64,000 nucleotides of DNA from Neoconidiobolus thromboides FSU 785 (lineage: Eukaryota > Entomophthoromycota > Entomophthoromycetes > Entomophthorales > Neoconidiobolaceae), in contig MU626284.1 in NCBI GenBank assembly GCA_025603075.1, forward strand, positions 62,001 through 126,000. The letters run 5' to 3'. Both the position numbers and the translations under genes were made by a program. Positions 34,860-45,314 of the stretch are shown here, one piece after another; positions within the stretch are counted from its first letter, which is position 1; each line of letters starts with the position of its first letter. The notes beneath the pieces were generated by a model that had not been told where the DNA came from, ran no database searches, and saw only the letters and a list, made by a program, of their open reading frames with translations.

Positions 34860-35885
34860 CTTGCCCTAATTTAAAGGTTTTTTAGTACAACTGCGTGTCT
34901 ACTATTATTCTCGGCCTCCTCAATATTAAATTTGATATTATGGGGATGTTTTTTTTGGTTTCATTACTTTTTCCATCCTCTAAGTACTATTTGAGCGGAA
35001 AAATTATTAATAAAATCCTTAAATATAAAAATACATCCCCTTATGGATATCACTTCTTATCCCTCTTGTTTTCACTCTTTCTTTGTTGGATCGTTTTATC
35101 GACGATGTGCGCCATCTATTAGCTATATACAAAATTGTCCTTTGACAAGGACCCCACTAGAATGACAATTAACCTCCCATTTATTGAATAAAGAACATCG
35201 TAAATTAGTGATTTCAAATTCTCCAAACTTCGTCTGACCAAGAGCCAGAAAGGTAGGAAAATTATCCTATCATAGCCTTTAACACTTATTCTCTAATTTA
35301 TTTTTGCATTTGCTGATGATCCATTTGAAGGTATTGTCCCTATCAAGAGTTTAAAAAAACTCAACGTTAAACATCCAAACTGAGTCTTTCTAATCATTAT
35401 TATCTGTATTTAAGAATCCTCGAATACATTCATACATTGAATGCACCAGTTATTACAGAGAGCCTGAATAAATGTGATAAATGAAATCAGTAATTTTGTT
35501 AACTGTTCCAGTAGTATCTTCTAAAAAAACTTCTTAATTCACAGCTGAATCAGGAATCAGTACCTTTAGTACGTTGTCACTTCACTTTGAAGAACCAACC
35601 ATTTCGATATTCATAAATAGTCTCAATTCTGGTACATTCTAATGAGTTAAAAAAGCTAAGAATGACGTAACATATTCAGGCATTAACATACCAACCATTT
35701 CTAGCTATATAAGAGTTCTAATTATAGCTGTATTAGCGTTTGGTTTAGTTGCAATATCTTCAATATTTTTATTAGCATCTCTTAAATAAGAATTTGAGTT
35801 AAATGATTGGATGTTTAGTTTACAAGGAAAGTAGTTAGCTTGTGTCAGGAATTGCCTTGATATTTCTAGTTTAACAAAGAATCTG
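34860..35885 (-). pseudogene. Decayed protein-coding gene interrupted by a MITE
   Basis: On the minus strand the sequence reads as protein in segments broken by stops and shifts. From about 35885, SFRFFVKLEISRQFLTQANY and NANTAIIRTLI are followed by an in-frame TAG. The same frame then continues LEMVGMLMPEYVTSFLAFF, LECTRIETIYEYRNGWFFKVK and a TGA. After a frameshift come VLKVLIPDSAVN, EVFLEDTTGTVNKITDFIY, KDSVWMFNVEFF, DNFPTFLALGQTKFGEFEI and RCSLFNKWEVNC, with several stops. Another frame gives ANRWRTSSIKRSNKERVK up to the foldback element at 34938-35044. Composition is clearly less A+T-rich than nearby spacer. The leucine-rich character hints at an F-box/LRR-like protein, but no family can be named. 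Confidence 0.55.
34938..35044 (+). mobile_element. Foldback MITE-like element, copy 11
   Basis: Forward copy, TTATGGGGATGTTTTTTTTGG ... AATACATCCCCTTAT, inserted in the decayed minus-strand gene. Confidence 0.85.
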
Positions 35886-36202
35886 AAAGATAAATTTAAT
35901 CTTGTTAATAATAATAATAATAATGGTAATTACAACTCAATTTATTAAAATATTAGAATTAGTTATTTAAAAAAGCATCTGCTGAATCTTTTGAACTGGA
36001 TTCAACAACCCTTTAACCAGTTTTTAAAACTTTAATCCTTTATGAAATTAGAATTAAAATTAAAATGGATTATGAAATTTTATTTTTAAACAATTTTTGT
36101 CTAATTTTAGATTATTATAAATAATTAAACTTTATTTAATACAAGTTTTAAACAGCTGATTTAAAACTATTATATAATTTAGTAGTAAAAGCACTATTTA
36201 TA

Positions 36203-36298
36203 TAGAATGTTTTTTTTGGCTTCATTACTTTTTTCGTTTTTTAAGCGCTATTTGAGTAGAATAATTGTTAGCAATTCTAATACAAAAATACATCCCCA
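36203..36298 (+). mobile_element. Foldback MITE-like element, copy 12
   Basis: Forward copy with an eroded left tip (TAGAATGTTTTTTTTGGC) and a good right tip (AAAAATACATCCCC). Confidence 0.75.
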
Positions 36299-36429
36299 AA
36301 TTATATACGCTTTTTTTTAATGAATATAAATATAAAATGAAATAGCTGTTATTATAGTAGGAATTAATTTTCAATATTATAATTACATTAATTAATATTA
36401 GAATTTTTTATTTTTTATTTATTTTTGTT

Positions 36430-36610
36430 TTCTATGAGAATTCCTGCTATATAATTCCAAACGATGTTATCTCCCCGTTTTGATATCCATACTTGAAGTA
36501 TAAAACAGCTTTTAGAATATGGTAACTCGAGGCTTTCTAATTGAATTATTCCTTGATATCGTACCTTTAATAAAGCCACTAGATCTTTCCGATGATATTT
36601 TATATTATCG
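36430..36610 (-). repeat. LTR-like dispersed repeat arm (copy B)
   Basis: Aligns with 16929-17165 (copy A) and, inverted, with 36985-37100 (copy C). Landmarks: TATGAGAATTCCTGC, TTATCTCCCCGTTTTGATATC, GTATAAAACAGCTTTTAG, CCTTTAATAAAGCCACTAG. Directly followed by the 165-bp tandem units. Confidence 0.6.
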
Positions 36611-36636
36611 TTGTCTATTCTATTTTTCTTATATAG

Positions 36637-36802
36637 TGTGAAATCTGGTGCTCAGTGATTGAAGTCAGAAACAGCTATTTCCTGGTTGCCTACACTATAA
36701 GTCAAAAGATCTTAGTTTATGTGACTAAGATAGACTTGGATTATGAAGGATAGCACGTAATAGGTTACAAGCTATATAAGACAAATAGAATAGACAATAC
36801 TA
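36637..36802 (+). repeat. 165-bp unit, tandem copy 1
   Basis: Runs from TGTGAAATCTGGTGCTCAG to AATAGACAATACTA. It contains a CTTAGT-TTATGTG-ACTAAG hairpin. Nearly identical in its first ~135 bp to the inverse of 37203-37338. Confidence 0.75.
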
Positions 36803-36968
36803 TGTGAGATCTGGTACTCAGGGTTTGGAGTCAAGAACAGCTATTGCTGGGTTGACTACACTATAAGTCGAAAGGTCTTAGTTTATGTGACTAAGATAGA
36901 CTTGGATTATGAGGAATAGCACTTAATAGGTTATAAGCTATATAAGACAAGTAGAATAGACAATACTA
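36803..36968 (+). repeat. 165-bp unit, tandem copy 2
   Basis: Direct repeat of 36637-36802 (TGTGAGATCTGGTACTCAG ... AATAGACAATACTA), more diverged. The unit begins TGT and has ACA near its end, as LTRs do, but no internal retroelement is present. Confidence 0.75.
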
Positions 36969-36984
36969 ATGTAAAATCTATGTA

Positions 36985-37100
36985 AAATACTATTAAGAGA
37001 ACTTAGTGGCTTTATTAAATGTTCGAGATATCAGGGAATAATTCAGTTAAAAAGTCTTGAGCTATTATGTTTTAGAATCTCTTTTATACTCCGATCAGAA
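36985..37100 (+). repeat. LTR-like dispersed repeat arm (copy C), inverted
   Basis: Inverse of copy B: GAACTTAGTGGCTTTATTAAA, GGGAATAATTCAGTTAAAAAG, TTTTAGAATCTCTTTTATAC. Together with B it flanks the two tandem units as an inverted repeat. Confidence 0.6.
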
Positions 37101-37202
37101 TAAGAGCATGTGACTAATTGTCTCTATAATCGAGAACACGACAGCTTAGGCGATTATTATGCTATAATTAACCATGGGGCTGACAAAGTGATATTTCACA
37201 AT

Positions 37203-37338
37203 AGTCTGTAACCTATTACGTGCTATCCTTCATAATCCAAGTCTATCTTAGTCACATAAACTAAGATCTTTTGACTTATAGTGTAAGCAACCAGGAAATA
37301 GCTGTTTCTGACTTCAATCACTGAGCACCAGATTTCAC
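37203..37338 (-). repeat. 165-bp unit, inverted third copy
   Basis: The minus strand reads GTGAAATCTGGTGCTCAGTG through TGGATTATGAAGGATAGCAC and GTAATAGGTTACAG, almost identical to tandem copy 1. Confidence 0.75.
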
Positions 37339-38206
37339 GACAATTAGGTAGTAAAAGTTTTTATAGTAAATCAAAATAAAAAACTGTAAATCATATTACA
37401 TAAATTACAATCAAACTAACTATAAAGCTGTAATTAGGTTTATAAACAAGTTAAACAATTTACTATACTGTAATTAACTACAAAATTAACAAAGCAACAT
37501 TTTATATATGTTAAGTGGTTTGAAAGATACAATTAAAAAATAAATTTATATAATATATATGCCTAATATACAATTAAAAAATACCAAAAGAAAATATAAC
37601 AGTAAATAAAACAAGGATAAGAAGTTTTTTTGGCAAACAAAAGTTTACAATAATTTGTTAAGAAAATGTATAAACAAAAAAAGCTATTTGATAAAATATA
37701 AAATATAAAATTGTAATGATAATAATACAAATAAACAATTAAAATATTAATTAATATAGCTAAAAAAATTTACAACAAAAGTTTAAATTGATTTATATAA
37801 ATAGCATTATTTCATTTATAATACTTTTGATTAAAAATAGTAATTTTAAATATAATGAATGATTTTTAGATTTATAATAAATTTATACTACAATATTATA
37901 ATAAATTAGCAACAAATAATTTAATTTAAAAATCAATGTTCTATAACACATATTAATTTGATAAATTTAATAAAACCAGATATAATAGGATTTTTAAAAA
38001 AAGCTATTATATTTAAAAAAAATCATAGTTTATATTAAAATATAAAATATAAAAATAAAGCATCTTGTAATTAAAAAATAAAATCTCTTATAATAAATTT
38101 AAATGAAAGAAACTTTAAATCAGTTATATATAAATTTAAAAATATCCCTAGTTAAATTAACTATAAAAGCATAACTATTATAATAATCAATTATTAAACT
38201 GTTTAA

Positions 38207-38257
38207 ATAATACTTAGAAAACAAAGAAAGTAATAAAACTAAAAAAAGATTGCTATT
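38207..38257 (-). mobile_element. Foldback MITE remnant
   Basis: Only the half containing TACTTAGAAAACAAAGAAAG and TAATAAAACTAAAAAAAGAT remains, matching the end of a reverse copy. Confidence 0.4.
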
Positions 38258-38463
38258 TTTTCAAAATAATACAGACTATTATTATTTAATAAAACAATCA
38301 AAAAGAAAACAGTAATTATTGTAATTAAATTGATTTTTGATTGATTTTTTAAAGTTTTTAAATTTTAAATTTTGCACAATTTTTTGTTTATAAATAAAAA
38401 TATAACTCAAACAAAAAAATTTATATTAAATTTATATTTAATTAAATATTATTTCAAGAAACT

Positions 38464-38567
38464 ATATAGGGATGTTTTTTTTGATTTCATTACTTTTTCT
38501 TCTTTAAGCATTATTTGAGCAGAAAAATTGTTAGTAAAATTCTTAAACATAAAAATACATCTCCATA
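38464..38567 (+). mobile_element. Foldback MITE-like element, copy 13
   Basis: Forward copy, TATAGGGATGTTTTTTTTG ... AAAATACATCTCCATA, about 450 bp upstream of RCC1. Confidence 0.8.
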
Positions 38568-38884
38568 TAACTTTTTAAAAGTTAGATTTTGATCTAATTT
38601 TGAAAAGAAACTAAAATCAACTTAATTATGCCATTTGTTTTTGGGGCATATTATTTTTCAAAAAGTATGCCACATACTGTTCAGAAGTTTCCTATTAAAT
38701 TTTATTATGACTAATTTATCTTAAGTCATGTTTTTAATTGGTTCAATAAGGTTTTAATTGGGATTTGATTTCGAGGTAAATCTGATTCAAGCTTAAAAAA
38801 TTTTCCAAAAAATTTTCCATAAATTTAGATTTTTAAAATCAAAATCACTAAATTATCCTATAAAATCATCTCTAATTTAAAAAG

Positions 38885-38892
38885 TATAAATA
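38885..38892 (+). promoter_or_regulatory. TATA-like box of RCC1
   Basis: TATAAATA 130 bp upstream of the ATG at 39022. Plausible by distance only. Confidence 0.3.
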
Positions 38893-39021
38893 GAACTTGA
38901 AGCATCATTATTTTATCTTTTAAAAAATAATAATTTGAATTAACTATTGTTTTAATATTTAAACTTAACCCGATTACACTTATATTACATTACTTTTGTA
39001 TATTTCTAGCAATTCAATAAG

Positions 39022-40311
39022 ATGAAACGTCCTAATGGTAAAACAAGTGAAACTGAACCTTCCCCTAAACCAACAGTTAAGAGGGGGCGTGGCCGCACTC
39101 CCGGTAAAGCTGTTGCTTCATTAAACGCTATTCCTTCCCTTAACACAGAAACTGGGTTGGTTTTTATTTGCGGTCAAGGCGATTGTTCTCAACTTGGACT
39201 AGGTGAAGATATTATTGAAAGAAAAAAACCATTCCAAATCAAAAATCTAACTAATGTTGTTGAACTCGTTGCTGGTGGACTACATTCTCTAGCTATTAAT
39301 GATAAGGGTCAATTATATTCTTGGGGATGCAATGACGAAGGTGCTCTTGGTAGAGAAGGTGACGAATGGGAACCTGCTTTAGTTACCCTTGGTGAGGATA
39401 TCAAAGTTGTTCAAGTTACTGCTGGTGATTCCATTACTGCTTGTGTTACTTCTGAAGGTAATTTATATGCTTGGGGTACTTTTAGAAACCCAAGTGGTGT
39501 TTTGGGCTTCGTTGGAAACAAGAAACATATCCAAAAGACACCATTAAAGATTGAGGTAGGTACCCCATCAACTAAAGTTGTCAAAGTAGTCGCTGGTAAT
39601 AATCACTTGGTTGTTTTAACTACTAAAGGAAAGGTATATACCGTTGGTGATAACAAAGCTTCTCAATGCGGATTTAAGGAATACGATAGTAAGAATATCT
39701 CTAGTGAGGAAAAATCTTTAAAACTCAATCCACTCCCAGTTAAAAATATTGTTAACATCTTTGCTGGTGGTTACCATTCATTCGCTCGTGAAAAGACTGG
39801 AAGAATATATTCTTGGGGCATGAATAACTATAATCAATGCGCTATTGTAACCAAGGGTAATCTTGCTGGTGAAAGAATTGAAAAACCTACTCTTAGTCAT
39901 GGACTTACTGGAAATGATATCACTGAACTTTCTGGTGGTGAGCACCACACTTTAGCTTTAGGTGGGGGTAAAGTATATGGTGTCGGTCGTACTGACTCAT
40001 CTCAGCTTGGATTGCCAAAAGACCATCCAAGTGTTGTAAAGAGTAAAGATGGCAGCAAGGCTGCAGTTGAGGTCCTTACTGAAATCTCAGTTGGCACCAC
40101 TGCCGCAAGTGTTATTTGTGGTTCAAATCAATCTTTCGCTGTGACTACTGATCAAAAGGCCAGCGCTTGGGGATTCGGCGAATCCTTTGCTTTAGGACAT
40201 GGTTCTGAAGAAGACCAAGAAACTCCAAAGGTTATTGAGGCTCTTTCTACTAAGAAAGTTCTAAAAGTAGCATCTGGTGGTCAACATACCCTCTTTTTAG
40301 TTAAGGAATAA
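39022..40311 (+). CDS. RCC1: RCC1/SRM1/Pim1 Ran guanine-nucleotide exchange factor, 429 aa
   Basis: An intronless frame. A short basic N-terminal tail (KPTVKRGRGRTPGK, a likely nuclear-localisation and chromatin-binding segment) is followed by seven RCC1 repeats forming the beta-propeller. Repeat landmarks include GLVFICGQGDCSQLGLGED, ELVAGGLHSLAINDKGQLYSWG, KVVAGNNHLVVLTTKGKVY, IFAGGYHSFA, GRIYSWGMNNYNQCAI, LSGGEHHTLAL and KVASGGQHTLFLVKE. RCC1 charges the GTPase Ran with GTP on chromatin, driving nuclear transport and spindle assembly. Length equals the family (human 421, yeast Srm1 482). The coding sequence is noticeably less A+T-rich than the flanks, suggesting high expression. The gene is isolated, with multi-kilobase spacers on both sides. 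Confidence 0.96.
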   Translation: MKRPNGKTSETEPSPKPTVKRGRGRTPGKAVASLNAIPSLNTETGLVFICGQGDCSQLGLGEDIIERKKPFQIKNLTNVVELVAGGLHSLAINDKGQLYSWGCNDEGALGREGDEWEPALVTLGEDIKVVQVTAGDSITACVTSEGNLYAWGTFRNPSGVLGFVGNKKHIQKTPLKIEVGTPSTKVVKVVAGNNHLVVLTTKGKVYTVGDNKASQCGFKEYDSKNISSEEKSLKLNPLPVKNIVNIFAGGYHSFAREKTGRIYSWGMNNYNQCAIVTKGNLAGERIEKPTLSHGLTGNDITELSGGEHHTLALGGGKVYGVGRTDSSQLGLPKDHPSVVKSKDGSKAAVEVLTEISVGTTAASVICGSNQSFAVTTDQKASAWGFGESFALGHGSEEDQETPKVIEALSTKKVLKVASGGQHTLFLVKE

Positions 40312-40840
40312 TTTATAGGTTAAAACTTATGTGATGAAAAATAATTTTGACTATTTAGTCAGTAAAATTTAAATACGTAACTTATTAATAAACCAACCAA
40401 CATAATACCTAATAAAATTATATTATACACATAATGTTTTATTTTAGTATGTCTTTTACCTTAATATTGTAGTATTAACTTACATACTTCGGATAAATTA
40501 TTGCATCACTTAGTCAACTGACCTTTTATATGGCGTTTAATATAAAATCCCATAATTCATCAGTTTAGATTCGTTGATGAGATCATCAGCTAAAAATTTG
40601 ATCATTTTTTAAAAGAATGGCTTATAATTTATTACATGAGCTAAATTTAAAGAAATTAATTTATTTCAAAATATTTAAAGTGTGCTCAAGTTAATATAGC
40701 TGTTAAAGTACAATTGTGCAATGGTTAGCAATGATTTTCATGACTAGTAATTTGTATGATTACTGATTTATGGCTTAATGGGTGAAGTTTTGTCTTAATA
40801 TAATCATTATATTTATGTGCTAATCAAAGCATAATATTAA

Positions 40841-40942
40841 ATGGGGATGTATTTTTATGTTCAAAAGCTTTACTAACAAATTTTACACTCAAATAGTGCC
40901 AAAAGATAGAAAAAGTAATGAAGTTAAAAAAATACTCCCAAA
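40841..40942 (-). mobile_element. Foldback MITE-like element, copy 14
   Basis: Reverse copy, ATGGGGATGTATTTTTATG ... AAAAAATACTCCCAAAT, with core CACTCAAATAGTGCC. Confidence 0.8.
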
Positions 40943-42723
40943 TACTTATTATTCCTCATTTACTTCAGATTTCATACATATAATTGTAAAAATTCAGAAA
41001 ACTCTATAGAACTTTAAAGTCCAGACTATACAGCTGTTAGAATACAAACCTGCAGTAGTTAACACTCATTTTAACTATTGTTAAATCATCTCTTATCTGC
41101 TGCTTAAATTTAATACCAGTATTTTTTATCAGCCTCATAAAATAGAAGCCCATTTTGAAAAAACACTTACAAAAATAGTTTAAATAAAACCCCTTAGGGA
41201 TACAGTTGGACTCACTTCGAATTGAAAATAATGAACAGTTAGTTTATTTTAAAGTTTCAGTAAATTAGACTAAAATTTTGGATTAGTAGTTTTTACCACA
41301 TTTTAATAAAACAATTTACAAATTGAGCTAATTTTTTCTTGTTAACTTATCTTAACTTCACAATAAATCGCTTTTTGTTATGAAATTTGAAATGTAAAAA
41401 CCAAAAATTCTTCTAGTTTTTTATTTGAATTTTATTTTTACTATTTTTACTTTAAAATATCTTTAATTAATAATAATTTTGAGCTACAAATATAAGAAAA
41501 AGATACTAGAAATAACAATAATCAAAATGATAGCATACCATATTACACTTATCTACAAATAGTCCTTTAGTTTATCATTATAAGCTTCAATGAAAAGTGT
41601 TGATTTTTTAAACAGCAAACACCTTAGAAAAATCAACTAAATTACTAACTTTAAAAAATACCTCCTACTTATTTTTGATTTGAGGTGAGCCAACTATAAA
41701 GGAATTGGAAATAAAACTATACTAAAATTAAAGTTCAAGCTTATATCTCCCAAACTTTGAGCTAAAAAAGTAGAAAACAGCTACATAAAGGGCTACTTAA
41801 TAATTTTTGAAAAATGCTCATGATTCAACTTCGTAATTTCAGTAATTGACTGATTGCCATTAGGTTTTTTGATAAAGGCGTTGCTGTTGTCAAGTTAAAG
41901 CTAAGTGTAATCTGGATTCTTCTGGAGCACACTTTAATGAATTTAAACTATAATAAAAATAAATAAATGAAGCAATATGATCCAATTTGCATGCTGATAA
42001 AGCAAAATGACTGAAATTGTGAGTGCTTATTCAAACTATAAAAATTTAATAAAAAAATCGTATTTTTAGAATGAAATTTTTACTAAAGATAAAATCCCGC
42101 GCTTACTACTTAAAAAAGTAAAAACTAATGATTTTTGTTCTAAGCATTAAAATTAATTAAAATCAAATGAATGAAATAAATATAAAAATGAGATATTAAA
42201 CTTAACTATTTATATCTAATTTAATTCATATTTGTATTTTTAAATTCTTATTAAGTTTGTTTATCAAGTTACTATTTAAATTTATTTGTAAAAATCATTG
42301 TTATATTTGTGAGTTTTTAATTGAAAACTCTATTCGATTTGCGCAAGCTTTATAGTGCAACAAATCATTATAATCCATTATTATTTAATATCTTTATACT
42401 CTATCATTCGCTCTTTATAACTCTCTTTTTTATTAAAATATTTTTTTTATAATATTTATAAGCACTTTAACTAAAATTTCAAGTTTTAAATTAATAGAAA
42501 TTTTAAATGCCAACTTGAATTTGAAAAAAATAAAATCAAGCAACTTTTTAAGTTTACCAAATTCAGTTAAAGTTAATAAAAGTTTAAAATTAGAATTTAA
42601 CAAAAAGAACTAAGCATTAAAAGCTAGAGATGAGATCAGCTAAATTTAATTTGAAAGGGTGGTAACTAAAGAAAGAGTTTAAAAATTAATAATACCAAGA
42701 GATCAACTTAGTTATAAAGAAAG

Positions 42724-42730
42724 TATAAAA
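42724..42730 (+). promoter_or_regulatory. TATA-like box of the kinase gene
   Basis: TATAAAA 195 bp upstream of the kinase ATG. Weak support beyond sequence and position. Confidence 0.25.
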
Positions 42731-42924
42731 GAAGAACTAATAGAAATTTGATTTTTTTAATCGTTACATATTATAGTATTACAGTATAGTTTAGCATCTT
42801 ATAATTAGAGCCTATTGATATAACTCAATTTATCTTTGATATATTAATTGTCATTCATAAAACTCATTTATTAAACATATACTCTCATTAAACATAATTT
42901 AATTTTATTTCAACTAATTATAAA

Positions 42925-44292
42925 ATGGAATATACAGCTGAAGAATATAGTAAAATTGGTAGCCGATTAAGACACACTACCCGTAAACAACAAGTTGAGT
43001 ATGAATTAGTAGATATTGTAGGACGCGGGTCATGTGGAGCGGTATATTTAGCACAGATGGTGAATGAACCTTATACTTTATTTGCAGTAAAAACTTTAGC
43101 TAAAAATGCACTAAGGCCTCAAATTTGCGAAGAGATTTCGATCCATCGTATGGTTAGCTGGCACCCCTCTGTAGTTAGCTTAGAATTTGTGATTGAATTA
43201 GAGAACACTATCTATATAGGATTAGAGTATTGCAAAGGCGGAGACCTTTATGATGCTATAACAATTGGAAATATTACCAACTGTTCAGAAGATGAGATTG
43301 AGCCTGATGTCAACGACAATAAACCTACTAATCGAGATGAGCTTGTCAGAAACTTATTTTTAGGGATTTTAAATGCTACAGACTTTTGTCATTCAAGAGG
43401 GGTCTACCATCGAGATTTAAAGCCAGAAAACATCTTATTAGATCAAGATTGTAAAATCAAGATAGCTGATTTTGGGTTGGCTACACGCTCTATTTGGAGT
43501 AAAGAATATGGTTGTGGCTCCTGCTTTTATATGGCACCAGAAGCACATAAACCAAAGAGTAAAAATAAGACCAATATGTATTATTGTACCTCCGCAGCCG
43601 ATATTTGGTCTTTAGGAATTATTTTTTTAAACTTATGTTTTGGTAGAAACCCATGGAAAAGAGCTTCCACTGAAGATCAAGCATTTTTAGAATATATCTT
43701 TAATCCAAACTTATTAAAAGAAATGTTCCCACTGAGTGATTATGGCCATAAACTGGTAACCAAAATGTTATGTATCAATCCATTGAGAAGGATTACTATC
43801 AATGAATTGATCAAAGAAGTCAAGTCGATCCCTTACTTCATTAAAAAGAAGCAAAAAGATTCAGTGCGCTACCCAACTAAAAAACAAGCTAATAATATAA
43901 TAAATAACTATAAGAATGATAATATGTCGATGAACGAAACTATCATTAAAAGCACTTTAAGTGAAATGAACCAAGTTACGCCCAAGATTCAAGTTGAAAA
44001 AATGACAGCTGAAGACAGTGGAATAAGTGAGAGTGATGGTACACAAATCAAGTCCAACGAAGAGGGAGAGGAGGATTTTGTAACTACATTATCAGGCTCA
44101 CCACCTGTAATTAGCAGTAAAAAAAGTTCATTTGATGAAATTGAGATTGAAAAACTATCTGTTGAAAAAAGGACAGAAAACTGGATTCAACAACATGCCA
44201 AAATTAACAAATTAAATTTAAATATTAACGCTTCAGATCAATCCATCAACGCTTATTGGTCTTGTGAATCTGCCGCGCTATCCCCTGTTTAA
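42925..44292 (+). CDS. Ran1/VHS1/SKS1-like serine/threonine protein kinase, 455 aa
   Basis: An intronless frame. The kinase domain occupies about residues 26-310. It has the glycine loop GRGSCG (33-38), catalytic Lys56 in FAVKTL, HRDLKPEN (162-169), DFG (182-184) and APE (204-206). The activation segment GCGSCFYMAPEA, with no typical activation-loop phosphosite and a Cys-rich start, is the pattern of the Ran1(Pat1)/Vhs1/Sks1 group of fungal kinases. An acidic insert (SEDEIEPDVNDNKPTNRDE) lies before helix E. The ~145-residue C-terminal tail is Ser/Glu-rich, probably regulatory. Relatives control entry to meiosis, cell cycle or glucose responses; the role here is inference. It stands alone between two spacers. 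Confidence 0.88.
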   Translation: MEYTAEEYSKIGSRLRHTTRKQQVEYELVDIVGRGSCGAVYLAQMVNEPYTLFAVKTLAKNALRPQICEEISIHRMVSWHPSVVSLEFVIELENTIYIGLEYCKGGDLYDAITIGNITNCSEDEIEPDVNDNKPTNRDELVRNLFLGILNATDFCHSRGVYHRDLKPENILLDQDCKIKIADFGLATRSIWSKEYGCGSCFYMAPEAHKPKSKNKTNMYYCTSAADIWSLGIIFLNLCFGRNPWKRASTEDQAFLEYIFNPNLLKEMFPLSDYGHKLVTKMLCINPLRRITINELIKEVKSIPYFIKKKQKDSVRYPTKKQANNIINNYKNDNMSMNETIIKSTLSEMNQVTPKIQVEKMTAEDSGISESDGTQIKSNEEGEEDFVTTLSGSPPVISSKKSSFDEIEIEKLSVEKRTENWIQQHAKINKLNLNINASDQSINAYWSCESAALSPV

Positions 44293-45314
44293 ATGCCTTG
44301 CTTTTTATTTTTCTCCTCCTAATTTTTTAGTCTATTTTAGTATTTATTTTAGAAAAGTTTAAAAATAAAAATAAAAATTCAAACTTACTACAAATTAATT
44401 TGAAATAAGGGTTTTATAAATTACAGTTGATATAAGTACGATCTCAACCAAAACGAATATTTTAATTTTACACATAATTTATGTTTAAGTAATTGGTATC
44501 CAATCAAGCTATTTAAACCTCAGATTAAGCTTGTTCCCAAATAACTGTTTTCCATGTAATCAATACATATTTCTCTTACACAAACTGTTTAAAAATAATG
44601 TGGAAATATGCTTGCATTTCTTCTACTTTAGTTAATTGATTGACTTTGGGCTATTTTTAATTGATCTAACTATTTATATGTATTGGTTAGTTTAAAATTT
44701 TAATACTTTGCTTGTATTGATATTAATTTAATTGAAATACATAAAAACACCTGTTTTGTATTGAAATTAGTTCATTACTTTTATACACAGGTTTACTATG
44801 TGTAGATTAGAACGATGAAAGTAAGTTACAATCAGAAAAAGAATATAACTATGCAATAAGCATTTAACTGAAAATTATTCAATTCATAAACTAGAGAAAG
44901 AGAAGATTAAAAGAAGCCAATTTGTACTAGATTAAAATATGAACAGAAGCATAGCATTTTTATACTTGTTTTGTCCAAACACTTTACTCATTCCAAGTCA
45001 GAGCTCATTTCTTTTCAAGACACAAATTTAGTAAGAGGAAATGACTATTTCTTAACCATGTCTATTTTCTACTAACAATAGCATGTTAATTAAAAAACAG
45101 TTCAGCAATTGAAATCACTTATAATGGAGAATGCTAAGAAAATCGTTGGTAACCAAAAGCTTAAAATAGCAAATTTTAATATAGAATATTCTAAACTTTA
45201 AATCTATGTGTGGAAAGATAATATCATCAAAATCACTGAAAATGATATATAAAGGATGTTGGAGTGATCAATTGATAATATAAAACGAGTATTTTTCTTG
45301 CTAATTACTACAAA
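44293..45314. other. Intergenic, Hv1 promoter side
   Basis: 1-kb spacer without repeats or coding-like sequence, apart from a TATA-like site at 45246-45255. Confidence 0.5.
45246..45255 (+). promoter_or_regulatory. TATA-like box of the proton channel gene
   Basis: TATATAAAGG 60 bp upstream of the ATG at 45315; well placed for a TATA box. Confidence 0.45.

Larger units (their letters stand above)
34581..39021. other. 4.4-kb spacer: decayed gene, MITEs and nested repeats
   Basis: Contains a minus-strand pseudogene (about 34860-35885) interrupted by MITE copy 11, MITE copies 12 and 13 with a remnant near 38207, and the repeat island 36430-37338. The stretch 37340-38460 is extremely A+T-rich with no structure recognised. 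Confidence 0.65.
40312..42924. other. 2.6-kb spacer with one MITE copy
   Basis: Holds foldback copy 14 at 40841-40942 and a TATA-like site for the downstream kinase. No coding-like stretches seen. Confidence 0.5.

Noticed and set aside
34895-35122. 75-codon plus-strand frame
   Set aside because: Made by MITE copy 11 and its flanks; the minus strand reads as the decayed gene.
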